Positions 16,574 through 26,161 of a stretch of 54,654 nucleotides of DNA are shown here, in pieces. Origin of the DNA: an uncultured Granulosicoccaceae bacterium. Its GTDB lineage: Bacteria > Pseudomonadota > Gammaproteobacteria > CALCKW01. Position 1 is the first letter of the stretch, and every line of letters starts with the position of its first letter. Under the pieces are notes generated by a model that did no database searches, was not told the DNA's origin, and was given only the letters and a program-made list of their open reading frames with translations. The position numbers and the translations under genes were made by a program. The DNA lies in assembly GCA_937925815.1 (NCBI GenBank), contig CALAMQ010000031.1, positions 1 to 54,654 of the forward strand. The letters are read 5' to 3'.

Positions 16574-18940
16574 CTAGCCCGCCAGACGGCGCCACGTGTC
16601 GACAACCGTGTCCGGGTTCAGCGACACGCTTTCGATTCCCTCAGACTGCAGCCACTGCGCAAAATCAGCGTGGTCTGATGGACCTTGCCCGCAGATACCG
16701 ACGTATTTCTCGCGCCGCAGACAGGCTTTAATCGCCATCGACAACAGCGCCTTTACCGCCGGGTCGCGCTCGTCAAATTGGGCGGCGACGAGCTCGGAAT
16801 CGCGGTCCAGACCGAGCGTGAGCTGGGTCAAGTCGTTTGAACCAATAGAAAAGCCGTCAAAAAGATCGAGAAAATCATCGGCCAACAGGGCATTAGTTGG
16901 CAATTCACACATCATCACAACGCGCAGCCCGTTCTCGCCTTTTTTAAGGCCCTGCTCCGCCATCACGTCGAGCACACGCTGGCCTTCGTCGACTGTGCGA
17001 ACGAAAGGCACCATGAGTTCAACGTTGCTAAACCCCATGTCCTCGCGCACCCGTTTCATTGCTTCACATTCCATGTGAAAGCAATCGCGGAAGTGTTCAG
17101 ATACGTAGCGCGCCGCACCGCGAAAGCCGAGCATCGGGTTTTCTTCTTCTGGCTCAAACTGCGCACCGGCAACCAGCTTGCGGTATTCGTTGGATTTGAA
17201 ATCCGACAACCTGACGATAACTTTGCGCGGCCAAAATGCGGCTGCAATGGACGCCACGCCTTCGGCGAGCCGAGACACGAAGAAATCACGCGGGTTTGCG
17301 TATCCCGCCGACATCCGCTGCACAGTGGCACGCGTCTCCTCGTCCAACGCGTCGGGCTCGAGCACCGCTTTGGGGTGCACACCAATCATATTGTTGATAA
17401 TAAATTCGAGACGAGCGAGACCGACACCGTGGTTCGGCATCTGCCCGAATTGAAACGCGAGCTCTGGATTGCCAATGTTCATCATGACCTTGAGATCAAT
17501 TTCCGGCAAATCGCCTGTCGCCTGCGTTGTGATCTCAACCAATTGGCGGTCCGCGTAGACCGTACCAGTATCACCTTCGGCGCACGAGACAGTGACCATG
17601 CGGTCTTCTTTGAGCAGGTCAGTTGCATCGCCGCAGCCAACCACAGCAGGAATGCCGAGCTCGCGAGCGATGATCGCTGCGTGACAAGTTCGGCCACCGC
17701 GATTGGTGACAATCGCTGCCGCGCGTTTCATGACCGGCTCCCAATTGGGGTCTGTCATGTCGGTGACGAGCACATCGCCGTCCTGAACGCGGTTCATCTC
17801 CGAGGCGTCCACCACCAGCCGCACCGGTCCAATACCAATTTTCTGGCCGATAGCACGGCCAGTACACAAGCGCTCGCCTGTGGATTTCAGTGTATAGCGC
17901 TCGGTTGAGTCAGCACGCTCACGGCTCTTGACCGTCTCAGGGCGTGCTTGCAATATAAAGAGCTCGCCGCTGCGCCCGTCGAGCCCCCACTCAATGTCCA
18001 TTGGACGCCCATAGTGGCGTTCAATCACGACCGCGTAGTCGGCGAGTTGAACCACCTGTGCGTCGGTCAATGAGAACTGCAACTGCTGTTCCTCTGGCAC
18101 GTCGATCGTTTGCACTGACAGACCTGCACTCGTGGTCTCAGTGAAGGTCATCATGCTGAGCTTGCTGCCGAGATTTCGGCGCACGATGGGGTCGTAGCCC
18201 TTCGCGAGCATGGTTTTGTGAACGTAAAATTCGTCCGGGTTGACCGCGCCCTGCACCACGGTTTCACCGAGGCCGTAGCTCGAAGTGATAAACACCACGT
18301 CGCGAAATCCAGACTCGGTGTCCAATGTGAACATCACACCGGCTGCACCGGTGTCCGAACGCACCATGCGCTGCACCCCAGCCGAGAGCGCGACCTGACT
18401 GTGATCAAAGCCCTGGTGTACGCGGTAGCTGATGGCGCGGTCGTTATAGAGAGAGGCAAATACGTGGTGAATCGCTTCAACCACATTGTCCTCACCGACA
18501 ATGTTCAGGTAGCTCTCTTGCTGGCCGGCAAACGAGGCGTCGGGAAGGTCTTCGGCCGTCGCCGACGAGCGCACCGCGACACTGAGCGCGGGATCGTCCG
18601 CCACCATGTCGCAAAATTGCTTGCGGATGGCCTCATCCAGCTCGCGTGGGAACGGCGTCTGCATGATCCAGTCGCGAATGCGCTGACCGGTTTCAGCGAG
18701 TGCGACCACGTCCTCTGGGTCGAGGACGGCGAGCGCCTCGTCTATTCGCTGGGACAGCCCATCGGTTTCAAGGAACAGCCGGTAGGCATCGGAGGTGGTA
18801 GCAAATCCCCCCGGCACTTTGACGCCGACACCCGAAAGCTGGCTAATCATTTCTCCCAGAGAAGCGTTTTTGCCGCCGACAATTTCAACATCTGTCATCC
18901 GCAGCACGCGAAAGTCTTTGACCAGTTCCAGTGAGCTCAT
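16574..18940 (-). CDS. ppsA: Phosphoenolpyruvate synthase
   Basis: The 788-residue enzyme converts pyruvate and ATP to PEP, AMP and phosphate for gluconeogenesis. The N-terminal ATP-grasp pyruvate-phosphate-dikinase domain includes V-G-G-K-N-A-S-L-G-E-M and S-S-A-T-A-E-D-L-P-D-A-S-F-A-G-Q. The swivelling domain carries the phosphorylated His420 in G-G-R-T-C-H-A-A-I-I (E. coli His421). The PEP-utilising TIM barrel contains F-S-I-G-S-N-D-L-T-Q and C-G-Q. The ATG start and length match E. coli PpsA (792). The divergent neighbour ppsR encodes its regulatory kinase/phosphorylase, which acts on the Thr next to the catalytic His (Thr418 here). Confidence 0.98.
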   Translation of the reverse strand: MSSLELVKDFRVLRMTDVEIVGGKNASLGEMISQLSGVGVKVPGGFATTSDAYRLFLETDGLSQRIDEALAVLDPEDVVALAETGQRIRDWIMQTPFPRELDEAIRKQFCDMVADDPALSVAVRSSATAEDLPDASFAGQQESYLNIVGEDNVVEAIHHVFASLYNDRAISYRVHQGFDHSQVALSAGVQRMVRSDTGAAGVMFTLDTESGFRDVVFITSSYGLGETVVQGAVNPDEFYVHKTMLAKGYDPIVRRNLGSKLSMMTFTETTSAGLSVQTIDVPEEQQLQFSLTDAQVVQLADYAVVIERHYGRPMDIEWGLDGRSGELFILQARPETVKSRERADSTERYTLKSTGERLCTGRAIGQKIGIGPVRLVVDASEMNRVQDGDVLVTDMTDPNWEPVMKRAAAIVTNRGGRTCHAAIIARELGIPAVVGCGDATDLLKEDRMVTVSCAEGDTGTVYADRQLVEITTQATGDLPEIDLKVMMNIGNPELAFQFGQMPNHGVGLARLEFIINNMIGVHPKAVLEPDALDEETRATVQRMSAGYANPRDFFVSRLAEGVASIAAAFWPRKVIVRLSDFKSNEYRKLVAGAQFEPEEENPMLGFRGAARYVSEHFRDCFHMECEAMKRVREDMGFSNVELMVPFVRTVDEGQRVLDVMAEQGLKKGENGLRVVMMCELPTNALLADDFLDLFDGFSIGSNDLTQLTLGLDRDSELVAAQFDERDPAVKALLSMAIKACLRREKYVGICGQGPSDHADFAQWLQSEGIESVSLNPDTVVDTWRRLAG

Positions 18941-19078
18941 TGTGCGTCCTCTGTCGCAAAACGGTGGCCCGAAGGCCGAATGTGCTTCTTTAGTGTTTCT
19001 AGAATAAAACAGTCTTGCACAGTGTATCGGTGACTCTGTCTACAATTTGATACATCAATTGACGAAAAGGACGTCTGT

Positions 19079-19906
19079 ATGGGCTGGTCGACGCGCACAG
19101 TGTTCTATGTGTCTGACAGTACGGGCATTACAGCCCAGACACTTGGCCAGAGCCTGATGTCCCAATTTGAGACCGTCCAGACCCGCGTGGTGGTGGTGTC
19201 TTTTGTCAGCGGGGTCGAAGAGGCCGAGGCCTGCCTCGCGCGCATCGCCAGTGCCGCCGCCGAGGACGATAACCGTCCGCTGGTCTTCTCAACCTTGGTC
19301 GACGCCGATCTCGCGCGCATTCTCGACCGCGCCGACGCCCTGCACATGGACCTGTTTCGAAGCTTCCTCACGCCGCTTGAGCAAGAACTCGGCATGAAAT
19401 CAACGCATTACGTGGGTCGCTCGCACGCACAAGTCGATACCACGCAGTATTTGCGGCGCATGGACGCAGTCAATTACAGCCTGCAACACGATGACGGTCA
19501 GAGCCACAGCCATCTCGACCACGCCGAAGTCATACTCGTCGGTGTGAGCCGCAGCGGCAAGACCCCAACCAGTCTCTATCTCGCGATGCACTACGGCATT
19601 TACGCCGCAAACTACCCGTTGATTCCGGAAGACTTTGAACGTGACGACTTACCGGCCGAGCTGCACCATCACACCGAGCGCTTGATTGGCCTGAGCATTG
19701 ACCCTGAGCGGTTATCGTCAATTCGCGGCGAGCGCCGGCCCAACTCGCGTTACGCAGCGCTGCCATCGTGCCGCGCCGAGACACGTGCCGCCGAAAGACT
19801 CATGACACGCCACGGCATCCCCTGGCTCAATTCGACCGCCAAATCGATCGAAGAACTCGCCGCCGAAATCGTGCAGCGCCGCTCACTGGACACCGCGCGT
19901 ATCTAA
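19079..19906 (+). CDS. ppsR: PEP synthase regulatory protein (bifunctional kinase/pyrophosphorylase)
   Basis: The product is 275 residues of the DUF299 family. It phosphorylates PpsA with ADP and dephosphorylates it with inorganic phosphate, switching PpsA off and on. The N-terminus (R-T-V-F-Y-V-S-D-S-T-G-I-T-A-Q-T-L-G) is diagnostic. The P-loop is G-V-S-R-S-G-K-T at about 157-164 and the C-terminus has R-P-N-S-R-Y-A. The ATG follows an A/G-rich stretch (GAAAAGGACG). It is divergent from ppsA with 138 bases between starts; a candidate -10 (TACAAT, 19041-19046) lies there without a clear -35. Confidence 0.95.
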   Translation: MGWSTRTVFYVSDSTGITAQTLGQSLMSQFETVQTRVVVVSFVSGVEEAEACLARIASAAAEDDNRPLVFSTLVDADLARILDRADALHMDLFRSFLTPLEQELGMKSTHYVGRSHAQVDTTQYLRRMDAVNYSLQHDDGQSHSHLDHAEVILVGVSRSGKTPTSLYLAMHYGIYAANYPLIPEDFERDDLPAELHHHTERLIGLSIDPERLSSIRGERRPNSRYAALPSCRAETRAAERLMTRHGIPWLNSTAKSIEELAAEIVQRRSLDTARI

Positions 19907-19907
19907 A

Positions 19908-19924
19908 CTGGCCTCAGCGGCCAG
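19908..19924. other. Short GC hairpin between convergent ppsR and htpX
   Basis: Perfect 6-bp stem CTGGCC / GGCCAG with a five-base loop, covering the end of htpX and the 7-base gap after ppsR. There is no T-run, so terminator function is only possible. Confidence 0.35.
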
Positions 19925-20783
19925 CTTCGAGTGCTGCGATGCGCTGATCGAGCGGTGGGTGGGTCGAGGCCAGGCGTTGCATCAAACTGCCGCGGCCACC
20001 GAGAATGCCAAAGGCGGCCATCGACGCTGGCAGTCCCTCGGGATCGTGAACCCGTTGCAGTGCGCGCAGCGCGCCAATCATGCCGTCGCGGCTGGCCAAA
20101 TCCGCACCAGCACGGTCGGCCACAAATTCACGCCGGCGTGAAAACCACGCTGCAATAAAGCTTGCAAGGATACCGAGCACAAATTCTGCGGCGAGGCTTA
20201 CCACCATGTACACCATGTAGTTACCGCGCTGGCCATTGCGTCCCCCGCCGGCAATCTGGCCGATGATTCGGGCAAAAAATATGACAAAGGTGTTCAGTAC
20301 GCCCTGAATCAAGCCCATGGTCACCATGTCGCCGTTTGCTGCGTGACCCACTTCGTGTCCGAGCACGGCCTCGACTTCATCGCGCTGCATGTGCTCAAGC
20401 AGCCCAGTACTGACCGCGATCAACGAACTGTTGCGGTTCATGCCCGTGGCAAAAGCGTTGGGTTGTGGTGACTGAAATACGCCCACCTCGGGCTGACCTA
20501 TACCCGCTTGCTCTGCTTGGCGGTAGACGGTGTCACGCAGCCAGCGCTCTGTTTCGTTGGAAGGTTCGTCGATGATGTGAACCCCCATTGACCGCTTGGC
20601 CATGGATTTCGACATCGCAAGGGAGATGAACGAGCCGGCAAAGCCCGCGATCACAGCGAAGAGAAAGAGTCCCTGGTAGTTGCCAGGCCCAATCATTTGG
20701 TCGATACCCAACAGCCTTGACGTGATGCTGAAAACCAGCATCACGGCGGCGTTGGTGGCGAGAAACATCAAAATCCGTGTCAT
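19914..20783 (-). CDS. htpX: Membrane-bound zinc protease HtpX
   Basis: The product is 289 residues from the ATG at 20783, which has GGAG nine bases upstream; a longer reading to 20834 adds unconserved residues. It is an M48 metalloprotease of the inner membrane that degrades misfolded membrane proteins alongside FtsH. Two N-terminal membrane helices (about 5-25 and 38-58) precede the catalytic H-E-V-G-H at 143-147. Two further hydrophobic helices follow, then the third ligand region R-R-R-E-F-V-A-D. It ends with the family's T-H-P-P-L-D-Q-R-I. It is usually induced by envelope stress, but I see no Cpx-type box. Confidence 0.96.
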   Translation of the reverse strand: MTRILMFLATNAAVMLVFSITSRLLGIDQMIGPGNYQGLFLFAVIAGFAGSFISLAMSKSMAKRSMGVHIIDEPSNETERWLRDTVYRQAEQAGIGQPEVGVFQSPQPNAFATGMNRNSSLIAVSTGLLEHMQRDEVEAVLGHEVGHAANGDMVTMGLIQGVLNTFVIFFARIIGQIAGGGRNGQRGNYMVYMVVSLAAEFVLGILASFIAAWFSRRREFVADRAGADLASRDGMIGALRALQRVHDPEGLPASMAAFGILGGRGSLMQRLASTHPPLDQRIAALEAGR

Positions 20784-20879
20784 GGTCGCTCCAGTCGCGC
20801 ATCCGAGTAAAAAATGGGGTCGCAATACCGTCAAAGATGGGGTTCAACGGCTGGGATTGCAAGTGACAAGCGCCCCCGG

Positions 20880-23120
20880 CTACTTGCGTTCAACCTCTAC
20901 CCGCGCAACCTTCTGAAAGCCGCGCGGCAACTTGCTGCCACGCTTACCGGGCTCACCGAGGTACTCGTCTAAGTCGCGGAAACTCAAGGCCGTGTGTCGT
21001 TTGCCGGCAAATAGCTTCAACACGCCTTTTTGTGGCACGACCGCCACAGCGCACATCGATTCTGTGCCGCCCTTGACCTTTGATGACGGGATATTCATGA
21101 GCCGCATCCCTTTGCCTTTGACCAACTCACCCACTTCGCTGATATCAAACACCAGCAAATTTCCAGACGAACTGATGCACGCCAGCCGGTCGGTGCCAGG
21201 GTCGATCACGGGGGCCGGGTGAAGCACACTCGCCCCCGGCGGCAGACTCAACACTGACTTGCCGGTTTTGTTGCGGCTGGTAATGTGAGAGATCGTGTTG
21301 TGAAAGCCGTAACCGGCACTGCTCGCAAACACGTAGCGGGCAACGCTGTCCCCGACCAAGGCTGCAACAAAGGTGGCGCCATCTGGCGATTTGACGTGAC
21401 CAGAGAGAGGCTCGCCGAGGCTTCTCGCGGACGGCAGGCTGTGTGCTGAAATTGCGTAACTGCGCCCGGTGCTGTCGAGAAACACCGCCGGCAAGTTACT
21501 GCGGGTACGCGCGTGGCTTTGGTAACCGTCACCGGATTTGTAGTTCAACGCTGCGGGATCGAGCTCATGACCCTTGCCCGCACGGATCCAGCCGCGTTCT
21601 GAGAGCACTACTGTGACTGGCTCAGCCGGCACCAAGTCGGTGTCGGTGAGCGCCGCCGCAGCGACCCGGCTGACGATCGGTGAACGGCGGTCATCACCGT
21701 AGGTTTCGGCGTCGGCCTCCAACTCTTTTTTCACCAAGGTTTTCAGTCGCCGCTCTGAGCCAAGAGTAGTCTCCAGCGACTTTCGCTCAGCCTCCAAGGC
21801 CTCCTGCTCGGCCCGAATCTTCATCTCTTCCAGTCGCGCGAGATGGCGCAAGCGGGTGTCGAGGATGTAGTCCGCCTGCACCTCGCTGAGGTCAAAGCGC
21901 GCCATCAACACCGGCTTGGGCTCATCCTCGGTGCGGATAATGTGAATCACTTCATCGAGGTTCAAAAACGCGATCAACAAGCCGTCGAGCTTGTGCAAGC
22001 GCGCCAACACCGCTTCGAGACGGTACTCGAGGCGACGTTTAACGGTCTGGATCCTAAAGGCCAACCACTCGAGCAGAAGTTTGCGCAGATTGACCACGCC
22101 GGGCCTGCCGTCCAGCCCGATCACGTTCATGTTGACGCGGTAACTTTTCTCGAGATCGGTCGTGGCAAAGAGGTGACCCATCAGAGCTTCAACATTGACC
22201 CGGCTGTTGCGCGGCACGATCACCAGTCGCGTCGGGTTCTCATGATCAGACTCATCGCGCAGGTCTTCAACCAGCGGCAGTTTCTTCGCCTGCATTTGCG
22301 CCGCGATCTGTTCGAGAATTTTGGCTGGCGACGCCTGGTGTGGCAACGCGGTGACCACTATGTCATTGCCGTCGCGCTCAAACACCGCGCGCTGGCGCAC
22401 CGAACCGTGTCCGGTCTCATAGATCCGGGTGATGTCCTCGGGCGGGCTGATGATTTCTGCAAGCGTTGGGTAATCTGGCCCTTTGACGTGGGCGAACAAC
22501 TCGGCGTCAGAAGAGCGCGGCTTGTCCAGCAGTTGAATACAGGCCGCGACCACTTCACGCACGTTGTGCGGCGGGATGTCTGTCGCCATGCCGACCGCGA
22601 TACCCGTGGTGCCGTTGAGCAACACGTGGGGCAGCCTTGACGGCATGACAACGGGTTCTTTGAGGGTGCCGTCAAAATTCGGCTGCCAGTCAACAGTGCC
22701 CTGCCCAAGCTCCTGCAGCAGAGTCTTGGCGAACGGCGTCAGCCGCGCCTCGGTGTAGCGCATTGCGGCAAAGGACTTGGGGTCATCGGGTGAGCCCCAG
22801 TTGCCCTGCCCGTCTACCAGTGGGTAGCGGAACGAGAATGGCTGCGCCATGAGTACCATGGCCTCGTAACACGCAGAGTCCCCGTGCGGGTGGAACTTGC
22901 CGAGCACATCGCCCACGGTGCGAGCAGACTTTTTGTATTTCTGACCCGCTGACAGACCGAGCTCGCTCATCGCGTAAATCAACCGACGTTGGACTGGCTT
23001 TAGGCCATCTCCAATGTGCGGCAATGCGCGGTCGAGGATCACGTACATCGAATAGTCGAGATACGCTTTCTCGGTGAATTCGCGCAGCGGCTGCTGCTCG
23101 GTGTCGTCAAAAGCTGTCAT
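20880..23120 (-). CDS. parC: DNA topoisomerase IV subunit A
   Basis: The product is about 746 residues from the ATG at 23120 (M-T-A-F-D-D-T-E); an upstream in-frame ATG at 23177 is possible but overlaps the probable promoter. It decatenates daughter chromosomes with ParE. The breakage-reunion domain has A-M-R-Y-T-E with catalytic Tyr122. The quinolone region [10 protein letters not shown] keeps Ser82 and Glu86, equivalent to susceptible E. coli S80/E84. A coiled coil and a degenerate C-terminal beta-pinwheel follow, shorter than in GyrA and lacking a GyrA box, which supports ParC over GyrA. parE is not adjacent. Confidence 0.95.
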   Translation of the reverse strand: MTAFDDTEQQPLREFTEKAYLDYSMYVILDRALPHIGDGLKPVQRRLIYAMSELGLSAGQKYKKSARTVGDVLGKFHPHGDSACYEAMVLMAQPFSFRYPLVDGQGNWGSPDDPKSFAAMRYTEARLTPFAKTLLQELGQGTVDWQPNFDGTLKEPVVMPSRLPHVLLNGTTGIAVGMATDIPPHNVREVVAACIQLLDKPRSSDAELFAHVKGPDYPTLAEIISPPEDITRIYETGHGSVRQRAVFERDGNDIVVTALPHQASPAKILEQIAAQMQAKKLPLVEDLRDESDHENPTRLVIVPRNSRVNVEALMGHLFATTDLEKSYRVNMNVIGLDGRPGVVNLRKLLLEWLAFRIQTVKRRLEYRLEAVLARLHKLDGLLIAFLNLDEVIHIIRTEDEPKPVLMARFDLSEVQADYILDTRLRHLARLEEMKIRAEQEALEAERKSLETTLGSERRLKTLVKKELEADAETYGDDRRSPIVSRVAAAALTDTDLVPAEPVTVVLSERGWIRAGKGHELDPAALNYKSGDGYQSHARTRSNLPAVFLDSTGRSYAISAHSLPSARSLGEPLSGHVKSPDGATFVAALVGDSVARYVFASSAGYGFHNTISHITSRNKTGKSVLSLPPGASVLHPAPVIDPGTDRLACISSSGNLLVFDISEVGELVKGKGMRLMNIPSSKVKGGTESMCAVAVVPQKGVLKLFAGKRHTALSFRDLDEYLGEPGKRGSKLPRGFQKVARVEVERK

Positions 23121-23211
23121 CGAGGTGGGGTGTCGGGCTGGGAGTCGTTGGGAATCATCATATACCATGGTGATCACTTTTCACGGCCGCTCGTGGAACC
23201 CGACCCAGACA

Positions 23212-24552
23212 ATGACAAGCCTGTCTCCAGACGCCAACGCGCCATTCGCCACCATTGCGGAATTTCGCTCCCATACCCGCGCACACTCTGAGCTGCTGGA
23301 CTGGTGCGCTGCGCGGCACCGCGATCTGAACCCGCATTTCAACGCCATCAGAACGTACCGCTCACCGGAGGGTTGTGGCGAAGACGGTCCGTTGCGTGGC
23401 GTGCCGGTGACGCTCAAAGACAATATAGGCGCAGACAGCTTTGACACCTGGGCCGGTACAACCGCGCCGTTGCCCACGCCCTGGACCGAGAGCGGTGAGT
23501 TAGTGAAACGCCTGCAACATGCCGGCGCGGTGGTGACCAGCAAGAGCCACTGCGCGGAATTTGCCTTTGGCGGCAGCGGCTTCAACCCGCATCACGGCAC
23601 GCCGCGCAACCCTTGGGATCGGCACATCCACCGCGCGCCGGGTGGCTCGAGCAGCGGCACAGCCGTGGCGGTGGCAACCGGCATGGCGTGGTTTGGCATC
23701 GGCACTGACACCGGTGGTTCGGTCCGGGTACCGGCAAGTCTGTGCGGCTGCGTTGGCTTTCGCCCAACCCACGGCCGCTGGCCATCCGATGGCATCCTGC
23801 CTTTGAGTCGCTTCTACGACGTGCCCGGTGTGATCGCACGCAACGCCACTGATCTGGGTTTGATCGCTTCGGCAATTGACCGCGTCAACCCGCGACGGCC
23901 GCTCGACCTCGGCGAGTTGCGGTTTAATGAACTGCCAAGCGCTTTTCTTGCTGACTGTGAACCGGTCATCACAAGCGCGTTTGAGCGTGTTCGCGCAAGG
24001 CTTTCGCAACACGGCGCGACCTTTTCCATCGCCCCCGCAAACCCAATCTCTGACGCCATCACAATGCTCGACGAGGGCCCCAACACAGCCGCCGTGGCGA
24101 TGGCGCGCCGATTGGAATCAGAGCTACCAGAATGGCTGGCGCGCACCAGCCCCCACGTCAGGCGGCTGATAGACGCACACTGGCACATCCCTGAGGAGGC
24201 CGTGGTGGCACGGCACGAGCGCGCCAGCGCTTTTAGGGTGCGTCACGACGAGCTTTTCGGTCGAGCAGACTTTTTGCTGTTGCCAACCTGTCCTGTTGGC
24301 GCCCCGGCAGTGGCGATGCTGTCATCGGATACCTACTACGAACGCTACAGCAATGCCCTGCTGCGCTACACAGTGCTGCCGAGCTTGTACGGTTGCTGTG
24401 CGCTGAGCTTGCCGATTGGACGGGATCAGCACGGTGTGCCGATAGGCTTGCAAGTGGTGGCTCGACACAATGACGACCAGCGCCTGATCGCGTGCGCGCG
24501 CTCGCTCGAGACGATGATGGCCGACGTGGCGCCGTCGCCAAACAGTCTCTAG
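23212..24552 (+). CDS. Amidase-signature family hydrolase
   Basis: The product is about 446 residues from the ATG at 23212; an ATG at 23167 is an alternative and the start is uncertain. The amidase-signature triad is complete. Lys69 is in V-T-L-K-D-N-I-G, the cis-Ser is in A-P-G-G-S-S-S-G-T (about 146-147), and nucleophile Ser170 is in T-D-T-G-G-S-V-R-V-P. Such enzymes hydrolyse amides (for example allophanate, indole-acetamide or aryl amides). The lack of adjacent gatC/gatB genes and the divergent sequence argue against GatA. Substrate cannot be told. It is divergent from parC and convergent with the YdcF-like gene. Confidence 0.85.
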   Translation: MTSLSPDANAPFATIAEFRSHTRAHSELLDWCAARHRDLNPHFNAIRTYRSPEGCGEDGPLRGVPVTLKDNIGADSFDTWAGTTAPLPTPWTESGELVKRLQHAGAVVTSKSHCAEFAFGGSGFNPHHGTPRNPWDRHIHRAPGGSSSGTAVAVATGMAWFGIGTDTGGSVRVPASLCGCVGFRPTHGRWPSDGILPLSRFYDVPGVIARNATDLGLIASAIDRVNPRRPLDLGELRFNELPSAFLADCEPVITSAFERVRARLSQHGATFSIAPANPISDAITMLDEGPNTAAVAMARRLESELPEWLARTSPHVRRLIDAHWHIPEEAVVARHERASAFRVRHDELFGRADFLLLPTCPVGAPAVAMLSSDTYYERYSNALLRYTVLPSLYGCCALSLPIGRDQHGVPIGLQVVARHNDDQRLIACARSLETMMADVAPSPNSL

Positions 24553-24561
24553 CCCCCTTTG

Positions 24562-25302
24562 CTAGAAGCGGTCGAGCGCCCAATAGGCGCCAAGCGCGAT
24601 CAACTCGCGAACCGCTATATAGGTTTTTAGGTAGGCACTTGTCTGTGGCAGCCAGGCCGTCCACGGCACCAGCGGTTGCGCCACCGGTGCGACCGCGTGA
24701 GCACACAACTCAAAGCCCGCGGCCTCAAACACCCTGCGCGCGCGCGGCATGTGTACCGCACTGGTCACGAGGTTGATATCAAGTTCGAGGCCCGCATCAC
24801 GCAGCAACTGCGCACTCAATTGCGCGTTCTCAAAGGTGTTGCGCGAACTCGCCTCTTGCAGCACGGTCACGCCATCTGGCAAGTGCGCGCTCAGCAATGC
24901 CGCCATCGCAGCAGCTTCAGTGATGCGGTGTTCGCCACTTGCACGACCGCCGCCACTGAGCAACAACACCGAGCCACTGTCCACCAGTTGCACTGCGGCG
25001 AGTGCGCGGCGCCAACTCTCGTGTGACAGCCGCTCCGCCGCACTGAGCCCGGGGTACCGCAAATCGACGCCGCCACCGAGCACCAAGGTCACGTTTGCGC
25101 CTGATGCGAGACACGCGCGCAGCGGCTGCTGGCGCTCAAGTGCACTGAGCCAAACGTTTCCAAGCGCTGGTGAGCCCAGCGCAACCATCATCACGACCAG
25201 CACCCAGGGTCCAATCCGTGGCCGGCGTCGCCAGTAAGTTGCTAGGGCGAGCAGCAGTGCCGCCGCGAACAACCACACCATGGGATCGAGAAAGAAAGGC
25301 AT
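24562..25302 (-). CDS. YdcF/ElyC-family (DUF218) envelope protein
   Basis: The product is 246 residues. Two N-terminal hydrophobic helices (about 8-22 and 32-48) precede a DUF218 domain. That domain has V-L-G-G-G-V-D-L-R-Y-P near 72-82, L-L-S-G-G-G at about 113-118, and E-A-S-S-R-N-T-F-E-N-A at about 150-160, the classic motif of SanA/YdcF/ElyC proteins. Members affect peptidoglycan or envelope integrity (ElyC, SanA) by unknown chemistry; E. coli YdcF binds S-adenosylmethionine. The N-terminal helices and size best fit ElyC. It is nine bases downstream of the DUF1249 gene, so probably one operon. Confidence 0.83.
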   Translation of the reverse strand: MPFFLDPMVWLFAAALLLALATYWRRRPRIGPWVLVVMMVALGSPALGNVWLSALERQQPLRACLASGANVTLVLGGGVDLRYPGLSAAERLSHESWRRALAAVQLVDSGSVLLLSGGGRASGEHRITEAAAMAALLSAHLPDGVTVLQEASSRNTFENAQLSAQLLRDAGLELDINLVTSAVHMPRARRVFEAAGFELCAHAVAPVAQPLVPWTAWLPQTSAYLKTYIAVRELIALGAYWALDRF

Positions 25303-25311
25303 TCAGGCGGC

Positions 25312-25776
25312 CTAGGTGGACCGGGACGGCGCCGGGGAGCCGTCTTGGCGATTGAACTGGTGACCTCTGTGCAAGTTGTAACGCAGCCATTTATAGAGAA
25401 ACCGATTGAGGGTCCAACTGCGTTGCAAGTCGCGCACTTCGCGCCGTGTGAGGCGGTCGCCGTGAATCAAACCGCTCATCGCCTCAGCCGAGCGGGCATC
25501 ATGGTACACACGTATGACCAAATCGGGCTTGTCGACCTGACCTGACTCCCGCGTGAACACATAACTCATGTTAACCGTCGTGGTGTAGCGGCTGCGTTCG
25601 AGCACAGTAAGGCGTAAATCCAGGCAATCGGGCAACTCAGACCAGTAAACGCCACACTCGAGCGACTGAAGTCCGGGCACCAACAAACGCATGTTGAGGT
25701 AGTTCTGCTCGTACAGCGCCATGAGCTGGGTCAGCGGTGCGTGCGCGAGCGGGCGCTCGCTGAGACTAGTGTGCAT
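25312..25776 (-). CDS. DUF1249 (YqiB-like) protein
   Basis: The product is 154 residues from the ATG at 25776; a longer reading to 25827 is unlikely. It is recognisable as the DUF1249 family: M-A-L-Y-E-Q-N-Y-L-N-M-R-L-L-V-P near the N-terminus, D-L-V-I-R-V-Y-H-D-A-R-S-A-E, and a C-terminal L-N-R-F-L-Y-K-W-L-R-Y. In E. coli yqiB lies beside cpdA and nudF; that neighbourhood is not conserved here. Function is unknown. It is soluble, with no signal peptide, and divergent from infA. Confidence 0.85.
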   Translation of the reverse strand: MHTSLSERPLAHAPLTQLMALYEQNYLNMRLLVPGLQSLECGVYWSELPDCLDLRLTVLERSRYTTTVNMSYVFTRESGQVDKPDLVIRVYHDARSAEAMSGLIHGDRLTRREVRDLQRSWTLNRFLYKWLRYNLHRGHQFNRQDGSPAPSRST

Positions 25777-25894
25777 CACGGCTAACCGGCAGTGTTGTGA
25801 GAGCCAATCCGACGCACTCCCCCCCACAGGCTCCGTATGCTGATACTATGGGTGGTTGGATATGACGTAATCCCACAGAGGCTACCGCCGCAGT

Positions 25895-26113
25895 ATGGCA
25901 AAAGAAGAACCGATCCAGATGGAAGGCGTTGTCGCCGACACCCTGCCAAACACCATGTTTCGCGTAGAGCTGGAAAACGGTCACCAAGTGACCGCACACA
26001 TTTCAGGCAAGATGCGCAAGCACTATATCCGCATCCTCACCGGTGACAAGGTGACAGTGGAACTCACCCCGTATGACCTGACAAAGGGTCGAATCGTCTA
26101 CCGCAGTCGCTGA
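25895..26113 (+). CDS. infA: Translation initiation factor IF-1
   Basis: The product is 72 residues, exactly the family length: a single S1/OB-fold domain that occupies the 30S A site during initiation. The start [13 protein letters not shown], the motif [13 protein letters not shown] and the end G-R-I-V-Y-R are diagnostic. It is convergent with clpA, whereas in E. coli infA also lies close to clpSA. A candidate -10 (TACTAT, 25844-25849) precedes it without a convincing -35. Confidence 0.98.
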   Translation: MAKEEPIQMEGVVADTLPNTMFRVELENGHQVTAHISGKMRKHYIRILTGDKVTVELTPYDLTKGRIVYRSR

Positions 26114-26120
26114 GGGCGGA

Positions 26121-26143
26121 TCAGGGCACCGTGTGCGCCCTGA
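26121..26143. terminator. Possible hairpin terminator between infA and clpA
   Basis: A 7-bp stem (TCAGGGC / GCCCTGA) with a nine-base loop lies in the 48-base convergent gap. There is no clear T-run on either strand, so the call is weak. Confidence 0.35.
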
Positions 26144-26161
26144 CGCCTCTTGGACTCGTGC

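Noticed and set aside
17075-17908. 277-codon plus-strand frame within ppsA
   Set aside because: It is fully antisense to a complete ppsA; the His/Arg-rich translation matches no family.
23074-23211. N-terminal extension of the amidase to 23074
   Set aside because: It overlaps the parC start on the other strand and adds residues unlike amidase N-termini.
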